A stretch of DNA of 64,000 nucleotides from Calothrix sp. CSU_2_0 (lineage in GTDB: Bacteria; Cyanobacteriota; Cyanobacteriia; Cyanobacteriales; Nostocaceae). The translations under genes were made by a program, and so were the position numbers. The stretch covers positions 1-64,000 of the forward strand of contig JAAUPE010000008.1 in the NCBI GenBank assembly GCA_012034595.1, given 5' to 3'. Positions 44,925 to 55,293 of this stretch are shown here, in pieces (position 1 is the stretch's first letter; each line of letters starts with the position of its first letter). The notes under the pieces were generated by a model, which saw only the letters and a program-made list of their open reading frames with translations, made no database searches and had not been told where the DNA came from.

Positions 44925-47900
44925 ATGCTGAACCGTTTGAAAATAGGAACTAAGATAGGAGCTAGTTTTGCCTTGGGTTTAGCAATGCTGACAGCAATTG
45001 GTCTAGTTTCCTACCGTTCTATTAATGAATTGATTACGAGTTCCAGCAAGGAAAACATACCTCTCAAGTACTTCGTCAGATTCAATCGCTGAATTTAGAA
45101 ATTAGAAATGCCGAAAATGGAGTGCGTGGTTACATAATTACAGAACAAAATGATTATATCAAACCATACACAACTGCCATTGAAGAATCGCAGCGACTGT
45201 TGCAAGAACTACGGAGGAAAACTTTAGATAACTCAAATCAACAGCGTCGTCTCGACATTTTAGCACCATTAATAAAGCTAAGATTGGAACGACTGGAAAA
45301 CGGAATTAACTTACGCAGAAACAAGGGTTTTGAAGCAGCGCAGCAGTTTATTCTCACAAATCAAGGAGCGAAAATTGCAGATGAGATTGCACAAATAACT
45401 CGGCAAATGGAAGCTGAGGAAAATAAATTGTTGTTGCAACGCTCTAATCAAGTGCAAGTCGCTGTTAGATTCACACTTAATACTATTGTTTACGGTATTC
45501 TGCTATCTTTTATTATTTTAGCTGCAATTGGCTACATACTTACCCGGAATATTTCCAAACCCCTAAGTGGATTTTCTCAGATAGCCTTAGCATTGGGAAA
45601 AGGTGATTTATCTGCTAGTTTACCAACGAGCGATCGCCAGGATGAAATTGGACTGCTGACACGCACTTTTAACCAGATGATTGCCAATTTGCGAGATACA
45701 ATCCAGAAAAATGAGCAGCAAAATTGGCTTCAATCTAATCTTGCAGAATTTACCCAAAAGTTACAAGGACGTAGAAATTTAGAAACATTGACACGGTTGA
45801 TATTATCCTATTTAACACCTTTGGTAGGAGCATCTCAAGGTGCTTTTTTTGTAATGAATTTTCAGGATAATAAGCCTGTACTAAAATTATTTAGTGGCTA
45901 TGCTTATAAAGAACGTAAAAATCTGGCAAATGAATTTAAATTAGGTGAAGGATTGGTAGGACAATGCGCTCTGGAAAAACAGCGAATTTTGCTGACACAG
46001 GTTCCGAATGATTATATTCAGATTAATTCTGGTTTAGGAGCAGCAGCACCATTAAATATAGTTGTTTTACCTATAATATTTGAGGAGCAGGTCACAGGTG
46101 TAATTGAGCTTGCTTCGTTTCAAACTTTTGATGAGCTACATTTAGCATTTTTAGAGCGAGTTACTGAGACAATTGGTATTGTCTTAAATACCATTTTTTC
46201 TGATAGTCGAACTCAAGAATTGTTGGAAGAATCTCAACAATTAACTGAAGAGTTACAGCAGAGTAACCAAATTTTGGAAGACCAAGCGAAAGCTCTACAG
46301 GAGTCAGAATTACTGTTAAAGCATCAACAGGAAGAGTTAAAACAGTCTAATGAAGAGTTGCAGCAACTTAATGAAGAATTGGAAGAGAAAGCGGAATTAT
46401 TAGAGAAACAAAAACAAGAAATTGAGTTAGCAAGACAGGGGTTGGAGGAAAAAGCCGAACAGTTGGCTGTATCTTCAAAATATAAATCTGAGTTTCTAGC
46501 AAATATGTCCCACGAGTTGAGGACACCACTAAATAGTTTGCTAATTTTAGCGAGATTATTAATGGATAATCCTGGAGGTAATTTAACAGATAAGCAGGTC
46601 GAATATAGTCGCACTATTTATTCTGCTGGGACAGATTTATTGGAGTTAATTAATGATATTTTAGATTTAGCAAAAATTGAATCTGGAACTTTATCATTAG
46701 ATATTGAACAAGTTGTTTTGACTGATTTACAACTGAATATAGAAAGAAATTTTCAACAAATTGCCGAAGGAAAAGGACTTAATTTTAAAATAGAACTAAG
46801 TGAAGAATTACCTAAAGTAATTACTACAGATATTAAACGTCTACAACAAATCTTAAAAAATTTACTTTCTAATGCCTTTAAATTTACCGAGCAGGGGAAT
46901 GTTATTCTAAAAATTAGCGTAGCACCTGAAAATATGATTACTTTTGCTGTCAGTGATACAGGTATAGGAATCCCCACTGATAAACAGAAAATAATTTTTG
47001 AAGCATTTCAACAAGCTGACGGTTCCACTAGTCGCAAGTATGGTGGAACAGGTTTAGGTTTATCTATTAGTCGCGAATTAGCTCAATTATTAGGTGGAAG
47101 AATTGAGTTAACGAGTAAATTGAAACAAGGAAGCACTTTCACTTTATTTTTACCACAGCTTTTATCACAAAATAAAGCAGTAGAAATTATTAGACAAGGA
47201 GAAATAGAAATTCCTCCGATTTCCGAGTTACCGATTATTTTAACCCAGAGTGAAATCCCCGATGACCGAGAGACAATTCAACCAGAAGACCGTATTTTAT
47301 TAATTATTGAAGATGACGATAAATTTGCCCGGATTCTATTAGAAATGGCAAGAGAGCAAGGTTTTAAAGTTCTTGTTGCTTTGCGGGGTAAATATGGTGT
47401 AGCACTCGCAAAACAATTTCAGCCCAATGCTATAACTTTAGATATTAATATGCCAGAAATGGACGGTTGGACAGTCTTAGATATTCTCAAACGCGATCCA
47501 GAAACCCGTCACATTCCTATACATATTATGTCTATCGACGAGCGAGAACAACGGGGTTTAAATTTAGGTGCGATCGCATATTTACAAAAACCTGTTTCTA
47601 AAGAAGTTTTAACTCAGAAACTAACTGAAATTAAAGGTTTTGTTGAACGTAAAGTCAAGAATCTTTTAGTAATTGAAGATGACCAAGTACAAGCTAATAG
47701 TATTATCGAATTAATCGGGAATGGTGATGTGCAAAGTACGTCTGTCGGAACGGGGGCAGAGGCATTATCTTTTTTGCAAACGAATCAAGTTGATTGTATT
47801 GTATTAGATTTGGGACTACCTGATATGAGCGGGTTTGAATTAATCGAGCAAATCAAACAACAACCCAGCCTCATCAAAATTCCGATTATCGTCTACACTG

Positions 47901-48456
47901 GGAAAGATTTGTCCCCGAAAGAAGAAACTAAACTGCGACGACTCACAGAAACAATCATTATCAAAAATGTGCGATCGCAGAAAGATTACTTGACGAAACT
48001 GCTTTATTTTTACATCGAGTTCAAGCAAATTTACCTAAAGTTAAACAGCAAATACTAGAAAATCTCCGTACTTTAGATCCAATACTTGCAGATAAAAAGG
48101 TTCTCATTGTTGATGATGATGTCCGAAATATTTTCGCACTCACCAGTTTATTAGAAGGTTATCAAATGAAGGTGTTTTTTGCAGAAAATGGTCGAGATGG
48201 GATTGAAGTACTGCAAGCAAATCCTGACATTAATATTGTTTTAATGGATATTATGATGCCAGAAATGGATGGTTATGAAACAACCCGTAACCTCCGTCAA
48301 CAAGCACAATTTAAAAACCTACCAATTATCACCCTAACCGCAAAAGCAATGCAGGGTGATAAAGAAAAATGTATTGAAGCTGGAGCTTCTGATTATATTA
48401 CAAAACCAGTGGATACTGAACAATTGCTTTCACTGTTAAGGGTTTGGTTGTACTAG
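44925..48456 (+). pseudogene. Large hybrid histidine kinase with three receivers, two frameshifts
   Basis: From ATG 44925: membrane helix and CHASE3-like sensor region (LNRLKIGTKIGASFALGL... then LEIRNAENGVRGYIITE), second helix, HAMP (about 45540-45700), GAF (LTPLVGASQGAFFVMNF), coiled coil, HisKA ([20 protein letters not shown]), ATPase (GGTGLGLSISRELAQLLGG), then three receiver domains, the last at 48100-48456 ([19 protein letters not shown]). Frames change near 45055 and 47975, so the track shows it as one long ORF plus a loose receiver. The architecture is complete if the two indels are corrected. Membrane sensor for an unknown signal. Confidence 0.75.
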
Positions 48457-48586
48457 TATATATACATAGAAAAATACATTAAAAGTATAATAATTATCTT
48501 ATTTTATCTCTTCTTTACCTTTTGAAGTATTGTTTATTTCGTCTCTGAAAAGTGTATGCTGAGAGATTATAATCCCCAGCTTTTCC

Positions 48587-49780
48587 ATGAGAGATTTCAG
48601 TCAACTACTTGCTGATAAAGTTGATATTATTGCCCAAGAATGGGTAGATCGGGTCATTCGCGATGGGCAAGTAAAAAGTACCGAACACTTAACTCGTAAA
48701 GCTGTTATAGACCATATTCGTGATGTTCTGGCTGCTTTAGCAACGGTATTAGCTCAAAACGAAGAAAGTGATTTTGAGACAATTGCTCAAGCTAGTTTTA
48801 AACATGGAGCGTTGAGGGCAAAACAAGACTTTGACCCCAGGGAAGTGGTACGGGAGTACCATCTATTACGGACGACAATTCTTGCTCATGTAAGTGCAGA
48901 ACTATTGCAGGGAACAGCAGAAGAAGTTCTTCGGGCAGTGTCATTGATTGATGCGGTTGTAGATTCTGCGATCGCACAGTGTTTTAAAAGTTATGTTGAT
49001 GAAAGATTACAGGAACTGCAACAGGTACAGCATGAATTAACTTTAACTGTTGAAGAACTTCAGCGTTTAGTTAGTGCTAATCAAGATAATATTTCGATTC
49101 TGGCACATGAGCTAAAAACGCCATTAAGCTCGATTATTAGTTACTCAGATTTATTTTTACGTCAGTCTAAAAAATCAGAAATACGAGATACTGCTGTCAG
49201 TTTGGCACATATCGAACGGGTTTTATCGAATGGTCGTAAGCTTTTGACTTTAATTAATGATGTTCTAGAACTATCTCGTTGTGAAGCAGGAAAAATGCAA
49301 CTAAAAGCTGAAGCAACGAATGTACAAATGCTGATTAATTCAGTCATGGAAACTATGCAACCCCTTGCTGATTCCCGTGGATTGCAATTGCTGATAAATT
49401 GCCAAAATGCACCTCATGAAGTGATTATAGATAGTTATCGACTGCAACAAATTTTGATAAATCTTATTAGTAATGGTATTCGTTATACTGAAGTCGGTAG
49501 TATTACGATTGAATGTCGTTCGATTTCTCATCAGGAGTGGTTAATCTTAGTTCGAGATACAGGAATTGGTATTGCTGCAAAAGACCATTTGCGTATTTTT
49601 CAACCTTTTGAACGGGCAAAAATTCCTGGTAAAAATCATCCTACCGATAGTACGGGATTAGGTTTAACAATTGTTGATAAATTGGTGAAATTATTACAAG
49701 GTCGAATTTATGTTAGTTCTGAGGTTGGAGAAGGGGCTACATTTACGCTAATTTTACCCGCAAAAATCACAATTTCTTAA
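48587..49780 (+). CDS. Histidine kinase with RsbRD-type N-terminal domain
   Basis: 397 residues. The N-terminal 150 residues (IIAQEWVDRVIRDGQ and DFDPREVVREYHLLR) resemble the helical RsbRD N-terminal sensing domain found in stressosome proteins and many cyanobacterial kinases; it often senses by globin-like or unknown means. Then comes a HisKA with ILAHELKTPLSSIISYSDLF and an ATPase with LINLISNGIRYTE, VRDTGIGI and STGLGLTIVDKL. No membrane segments, so it is soluble. It follows the large hybrid kinase by 130 bases on the same strand and could be co-transcribed. Confidence 0.82.
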   Translation: MRDFSQLLADKVDIIAQEWVDRVIRDGQVKSTEHLTRKAVIDHIRDVLAALATVLAQNEESDFETIAQASFKHGALRAKQDFDPREVVREYHLLRTTILAHVSAELLQGTAEEVLRAVSLIDAVVDSAIAQCFKSYVDERLQELQQVQHELTLTVEELQRLVSANQDNISILAHELKTPLSSIISYSDLFLRQSKKSEIRDTAVSLAHIERVLSNGRKLLTLINDVLELSRCEAGKMQLKAEATNVQMLINSVMETMQPLADSRGLQLLINCQNAPHEVIIDSYRLQQILINLISNGIRYTEVGSITIECRSISHQEWLILVRDTGIGIAAKDHLRIFQPFERAKIPGKNHPTDSTGLGLTIVDKLVKLLQGRIYVSSEVGEGATFTLILPAKITIS

Positions 49781-49872
49781 GCAGAACCTCAAGCAGAACC
49801 TAATTAATCAAATTAATTATTTGAGTGCGACGTGACCAAAAAAAAACAAGTTGCAATTAATTATTTTAACTA

Positions 49873-52095
49873 TTATTTTAACTGCGTACTGCGAACCGCG
49901 AATTGCGAATCGTACTGACATCCTGCTAATTCCGCAACAACATTGACTAAGTTTTCAGGTTCGACTGGTTTGGTCAGATAAGTTTGAAACCCAACGGCAA
50001 ATGATTGTCTTTTGTCAATTTCCCCAGCATAAGCTGTGAGTGCAACTGCGGGAATTTCACCCCCCGCTTCTGGTTGCCAAGACCTAATTTGACGTAGTAA
50101 CGCATAACCATCCATTCCTGGCATTCCAATGTCGCTAACTAAAATGTCGGGTTGGAAATTTGCTAGTATTTTTAATGCGTCGAATGCAGATGGAACTGCG
50201 GTAACGATCGCACCATCCTCTTCTAGTACAAATTTAATAAAATTTAGTGAGTCTTCGTCATCATCTACAAGTAATATTTGAATGCCTTGAAGGTTTAAAT
50301 GATTATTTGGCAATTCTGCTTTATTTCCTGATTTATTCTTATCAAAATTTTCTGGAATTCGCGTTAGCATAACTGTAAATGTTGCACCTTGTTCTTCACC
50401 TGAACTTTCTACTTGAATAGTTCCACCATGTAGTTCGACTAATTGCCAGACAATTGCTAATCCCAAACCGAGTCCACCAAATTTTCTGGTTGTGGCACTA
50501 TCAGCTTGACGAAAGTATTCAAATACATGAGGCAAAAATTCCGGGGAAATACCTTTTCCTGTATCATGGACTGCTATTTTCAAAAAGTTTCCCACAGGTT
50601 CTAATTTTACTTCGACTGCACCACCGTTAGGTGTAAATTTGACAGCATTAGAAAGCAGATTCCAAACAATTTGTTGCAAGCGTGATACATCTCCCAAAAC
50701 ATAATATTTTGGCTCTTCAATTTCATTTTCGATATTCCATAATCCGGTTATAGAGTTAACAATTTCTATCACTTTGTAGGTTAAATTTAAGTTGGGACTG
50801 GAATAAAAACTTGATTTTTGTTCCATGTTTTGGTGTACATTTGGATATATATCTGAATTTATATCTGAATTTATATCTGAATTTATATCTGAATTTACTG
50901 AATGTAGACTTAAATCCAAATCTGGTTCTAAAATCAAAAATTTTAAACTAATTGCTTTTACTTCTGCTGCTAATTTAACTGTTTCTAAAGCCGAGCTAAT
51001 CACATCAATTAAATTAACTGGTTTAGCTTCCAAGTTGAGTTTACCACGTAATATTCGCGAAACATCTAAAAGGTCTTCGATTAATTGTGATTGCAATCTC
51101 GCATTGCGTTCAATAATTTTTAATGCTTCCGTAGTTCTTGCTGCATCTAAATTATGTTTTTTTAAAAGCATTGTTGCCCAGCCAAGAATTGGGTTTAGAG
51201 GTGAGCGTAATTCATGAGAAAGTATAGCCAAAAAATCATCTTTGATGCGGTTTGCTTTCTCAGCTTCTGCACGCGCTGCTTCTTCCAATTTTAAAAGACG
51301 CTGTTGTTCTTGTTGTGCTTGTTTGGACTTAGAAATATCCATAAAAGTGCCAATCAAACGCAGTGGTTGCCCTTTAATATCGTAGTAAACTTTACCTCTC
51401 GCTTCTACCCAATTAAATGTACCATCTAACCGCAAAGTTCGGAATTCTACTTGATATTTGCTTTTCATTTGAATAGCTGTGACTATGGCTTTATTCACAG
51501 CTTCCTTATCTTCTATATGAATAAGTGCTAGGAGATTTTTATAATTAGATAAACAGACACCATCGGGCAAATCCAAAATTGGTGCTACTAACTCAGAACA
51601 AATCAAATGATTGGTTTGGATATTCCATTCCCAAGTACCCATTATAGCCGCTTCCAAAGCAAGCTTTAAACGTTCCTCACTTTCTTGGAGTTCGACATGT
51701 AATTTTGCTTTGTCAATCGCAGAATTAATTGCTAAACGCAACTCTTCAGCAGTCATCCGTCTTTTAATTAAATAATCAGATGCTCCTGCTTTCATTACCT
51801 GTACGGCAACAGACTCATCTCCCTGACCAGTGACAATGACTACAGGCAAATATTTCGATTGTTTTTGTGCTTGTAATTGCATTAAAAATTCTAGACCATC
51901 AATGTCAGGTAACAAGTAATCTAATAACATCCCATCTGGTTGATATTGCTGCCATAAACTTAAGCCTTCTGCACCTAATTCAGCTTCTAAAATGGTATAT
52001 TCATAATTCACATCTCGCAGTAGATAGCGTCGATAAGTTTCCCTATCTTCCAGACAGTCATCAACAATTAAAACAGTTCTGTATTTGCGATTCAT
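49873..52095 (-). CDS. Hybrid kinase REC-PAS-HisKA-ATPase-REC
   Basis: 740 residues. N-terminal receiver (1-125, LIVDDCLEDRETYRRYLL and YLIKRRMTAE); PAS domain (about 140-265, IMGTWEWNIQTNHLICS); HisKA (DDFLAILSHELRSPLNPILG); ATPase (about 470-590, [28 protein letters not shown]); C-terminal receiver (about 610-730, LVDDDEDSLNFIKFVLE and YLTKPVEPENL). A four-fold 12-base repeat gives NSDINSDINSDINSDI inside the ATPase region. Its start overlaps the stop of the upstream regulator by four bases (ATGA), so it is translationally coupled to the phytochrome response regulator. Confidence 0.88.
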   Translation of the reverse strand: MNRKYRTVLIVDDCLEDRETYRRYLLRDVNYEYTILEAELGAEGLSLWQQYQPDGMLLDYLLPDIDGLEFLMQLQAQKQSKYLPVVIVTGQGDESVAVQVMKAGASDYLIKRRMTAEELRLAINSAIDKAKLHVELQESEERLKLALEAAIMGTWEWNIQTNHLICSELVAPILDLPDGVCLSNYKNLLALIHIEDKEAVNKAIVTAIQMKSKYQVEFRTLRLDGTFNWVEARGKVYYDIKGQPLRLIGTFMDISKSKQAQQEQQRLLKLEEAARAEAEKANRIKDDFLAILSHELRSPLNPILGWATMLLKKHNLDAARTTEALKIIERNARLQSQLIEDLLDVSRILRGKLNLEAKPVNLIDVISSALETVKLAAEVKAISLKFLILEPDLDLSLHSVNSDINSDINSDINSDIYPNVHQNMEQKSSFYSSPNLNLTYKVIEIVNSITGLWNIENEIEEPKYYVLGDVSRLQQIVWNLLSNAVKFTPNGGAVEVKLEPVGNFLKIAVHDTGKGISPEFLPHVFEYFRQADSATTRKFGGLGLGLAIVWQLVELHGGTIQVESSGEEQGATFTVMLTRIPENFDKNKSGNKAELPNNHLNLQGIQILLVDDDEDSLNFIKFVLEEDGAIVTAVPSAFDALKILANFQPDILVSDIGMPGMDGYALLRQIRSWQPEAGGEIPAVALTAYAGEIDKRQSFAVGFQTYLTKPVEPENLVNVVAELAGCQYDSQFAVRSTQLK
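50849..50896. repeat. 12-base tandem repeat in coding sequence
   Basis: Four exact copies of ATATCTGAATTT (plus strand), in frame with the minus-strand kinase, giving four NSDI repeats in a loop of the ATPase domain. Unit number could vary between strains without breaking the frame. Confidence 0.85.
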
Positions 52096-52574
52096 GATTC
52101 TCTTTTATGCAAAGGATAAGGAAGAGAATTAACTTGTAACCAATATTCAACTAGAATATTGATAATATTCATCAGTCTATTAACATTTATTGGTTTAATT
52201 ATGTAACTATTAGCTCCTTGCTGATAACAAATTTCTAAATCTTTAGGATTAGAAGAAGTCGTAAAAACTACTACTGGAATGCTTCTAAGATTCTCATCCT
52301 GTTTAATTTGCGTTAATAGTTCCCGTCCATCGGTTCCTGGCAAATTTAAGTCTAGTACAATCAACCCTGGACGCAGTAAGGGGTGAGAACTTGTATACTT
52401 TCCGGTATGGTAAAGAAAATCCAAAGCTTCATCTCCATTAGTACAGCGATGAATCGGGTTTGTCGTTGTTAATTTGCGCCAACCCCGATAAAATGCTTCA
52501 AAGTCTTCGTCGCTATCTTCGACTACTAACAGTGGCAGGTTTGGTTTTGCGAGTTCGACTTGGATTCTTGTCAT
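52092..52574 (-). CDS. Rcp-type single-domain response regulator
   Basis: 160 residues, a stand-alone receiver: VVEDSDEDFEAFYRGWRKLT, phosphoacceptor Asp in LIVLDLNLPGTDG, Thr in VFTTSSNPKDLE and Lys in YIIKPINVNRL. The insertion-rich start and the DFLYHTGKYTSS loop are typical of Rcp1-type partners of cyanobacterial phytochromes. It follows the phytochrome gene by 24 bases and overlaps the hybrid kinase by four, so phytochrome, Rcp and hybrid kinase are one operon. Confidence 0.9.
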   Translation of the reverse strand: MTRIQVELAKPNLPLLVVEDSDEDFEAFYRGWRKLTTTNPIHRCTNGDEALDFLYHTGKYTSSHPLLRPGLIVLDLNLPGTDGRELLTQIKQDENLRSIPVVVFTTSSNPKDLEICYQQGANSYIIKPINVNRLMNIINILVEYWLQVNSLPYPLHKRES

Positions 52575-52598
52575 TATCCTAATCTTTAATAATTTTTT

Positions 52599-54888
52599 TT
52601 AAATTGGTAGACTAAACAAAAAAGTAGTACCTTGTCCCACTATTGATTCTACCGAAATTTTACCTCCGTGACGCTCAACAATTTTCTTGGCAATGGTTAA
52701 ACCAGCTCCCGTACCACCACCATAGTCTTTTTGCCCGTGTAAGCGTTTGAAAATGCGAAAAATTGTGTCGTAGTGTTTTTCGGGTATGCCAATGCCATTA
52801 TCTTTGACATAAAACATTTTGAGTTTTTGCTGACTATTTTCATCAAAACTAGCTGTTTCTGCTGTCTCATCTGCGTCTATACAACCAATTTCGACCCATT
52901 TATTCGCTTTACTATTATATTTAATCGCATTGGTAACTAGATTGGTGAATAGTTCGTGAATTTGGATGCGATCGCCAATTACATCTGGCAAAATTTGTGG
53001 AATAATAATATCCACAAGTGATTCTTGGTAGTTAATATTAATTACATCGATAACGCTTTGAAGTAATTCATTTAAATTTATGCGTTGCCGGGATAATTCG
53101 GCTCGTCCTAAACGTGAGAAATGTAGTAAAGAATCAATCAAATCCTCCATTTTCTGGGTTAGACGCAACAGCGTTTGAAGTTTAGAGAATCCATTTTCAT
53201 CTAATACCTCAGCATAATCCTCCATCAGGAAAGAAGAGTAGTTGTGAATTCCCCGCAAAGGTTCCTTTAAATCATGAGATGCAATATAAGCAAAAGCATC
53301 TAATTCATTATTACTACGTTCTAATTCAATATTAATTTTGGCTAATTCATCTGCTTTTCGGAGTACAATACTGATGACAGCACTGCGAATTTCGGAAGCT
53401 GCTTCGATTTCGCAATCTTTCCAAGGTAAAGAACTATTTTTAACTGTCTCTTGCCACATTGCAAATGATTTTCGTGGAAAAAGATGCAGTTCCCCGTTTT
53501 CTACAATTTCTACTGGTTTATTCGGATTTCCTCCCCAATTGATTGTTCTAATAACTTCGGAACGAAACCATAAAATATAATTTCGATGGGTTTTAGATAT
53601 TGTTAACGCTAACAAACCGCTAGCGACATCTTTAAATTTTTCAGCTTGCGGATAAATTTTCGGTAAAGTATTGGTAAAAAAAAATATTTTCTTGAGTTTG
53701 ATTTTCGATCCAAGCAAGTAATCGATCTAAATCTGCAAGTTCTGGAGTCTCTCCAATAGTTATGTGTTGTCGCTCCAAACAAATAAATGCCCCTGTCGCA
53801 TTGACAATTTCTAGCAAATTAGATTCAGATTCCGCTAATGCTGTAATAAAGTTTTCGGCTTGGGAAATCGATTCAATAAATTTTCCTTGAATCAATTTTA
53901 ATTTAATTTTGTAATCAAGGTCTTCATTTGCTTCTTTATCTGCAAGTTCCGATGAGATAATTTTGCCTAAAAACTCGCAAGCAGTTCTGACTTCATAAGA
54001 TATATACTTGGGTGAGGAATGATGGCAGGCAATTAAACCCCATAATTTTTGATTTCTGATGATTGAAATCGACATGGAAGCAGTTACCCCCATATTTTTC
54101 AGGTACTCAATATGAATTGGAGAAACGCTTCTCAGTACTGAAAAACTTAAATCGATGCTTGCATTAGTTAGCGGATTGATAAGTGGAACTATTTCTATTG
54201 GCTCATAATTAACATTAGGAATAATCCGCAGCCAATTATAACTATATAACTGTCTTGCTTGTTTAGGTATATCAGAATGGGGGTAACGTAAATGCAAATA
54301 AGAACTCAAATCATCTTGCTTTTCTTCAGCAATAATACAACCCGTATCATCCTCGTCAAATTTGTATACCATCACTCGCTCAAACCCCGTTAAATTCCTT
54401 ACTTCTTTCACAACAAGCTGACACATTTGTTGCAAATTTGGGGCGTTTTGGAGTTTGGTAACTGTAGAATTAATCAGGTGATAAAATTTAAAAAAGTTAA
54501 TATATTCTTTATTGTCAGTTGGCTCTAACTCTAAAATTATGATTTCGCGATCGCGATGTACAATCCCATCAAAATATAGTAAATCATCCTTAACATTAAT
54601 TGATATCTTTAAAGGATTAACGCATTCAAAATCCCCATCTAAACATTGTGCGATCGCATTAATTTGTTCTGGACTAAGTAACTTAGCTAGTGGTTGGTTT
54701 AGTAAATCCTCACTTTCATAACCAATCAAGTCATAAGTATTTTTACTAACTTGTAAAATTTTAAATTCAACCCCTTGCAAGACAAAAAGCAAACCGTGAG
54801 ACTGAATCGAGCCAGGAATGTGAATTGGTTCGCGATCGCAGTTAGTTAAATCGATATTTTTAGCTGTGGCTAATTCTTGTTTCTTCAT
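52599..54888 (-). pseudogene. CphB-type phytochrome histidine kinase, one-base frameshift
   Basis: About 760 residues as PAS-GAF-PHY-HisKA-ATPase. Cys17 in TNCDREPIHIPGSIQSHG is the biliverdin attachment site of bacteriophytochromes. In GAF the Cph1-type Cys is replaced by Ile (RSVSPIHIEYLKNMG), and the PHY tongue has FPRKSFAMW. The kinase part has ASHDLKEPLRGIHNYSS and GGTGAGLTIAKKI. The track splits it (53641-54888 and 52599-53717). In a T-run (nine T, eight needed) one base breaks the frame, and the protein is intact if that is corrected. Rcp-type partner directly downstream. A red/far-red sensor. Confidence 0.85.
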
Positions 54889-55293
54889 ATTTACTTTTCA
54901 TTATAAATAGTTTGTTATCATAAATCTTTTCTCATGATTTTAGTAGTATATATATCTTATTGTTTACAATAAGTGTTTATTTGCTTCAGCCATAGTCGCA
55001 GAGAGAATAATAAAAAATAAAATACTATTAATACTACACAAATATCTAGATATCTTGTAATCTATCCCAAGAGGGATTTTATTGTAGTTTGCTTTTGAAC
55101 AAGAGAAATCAAGTTATTTTAATGAATCCATATTTCTTCAAGTAGATGGTTTTAATCCCTGGGATGAATGGATTAAATCTTCAGGAATAATCAATCAATT
55201 AGATATTTTATTCGGGGGAATGATGTGCTTTCTCGGCTTTACATCAGAAAATGCCACCATAAGCTTGCGTTCATCTTAACGGAAAGGAATTTT
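54889..55293. other. Spacer between phytochrome and GH13 gene
   Basis: About 400 AT-rich bases with no gene. The divergent promoters of cphB and the GH13 gene must lie here. No clear operator. Confidence 0.4.

Noticed and set aside
48166-48456. Stand-alone response regulator gene
   Set aside because: The sequence upstream continues in frame into the hybrid kinase; it is that protein's last receiver.
52599-53717. Independent kinase gene starting at 53717
   Set aside because: It is the PHY end and kinase half of the phytochrome, separated only by a T-run frameshift.
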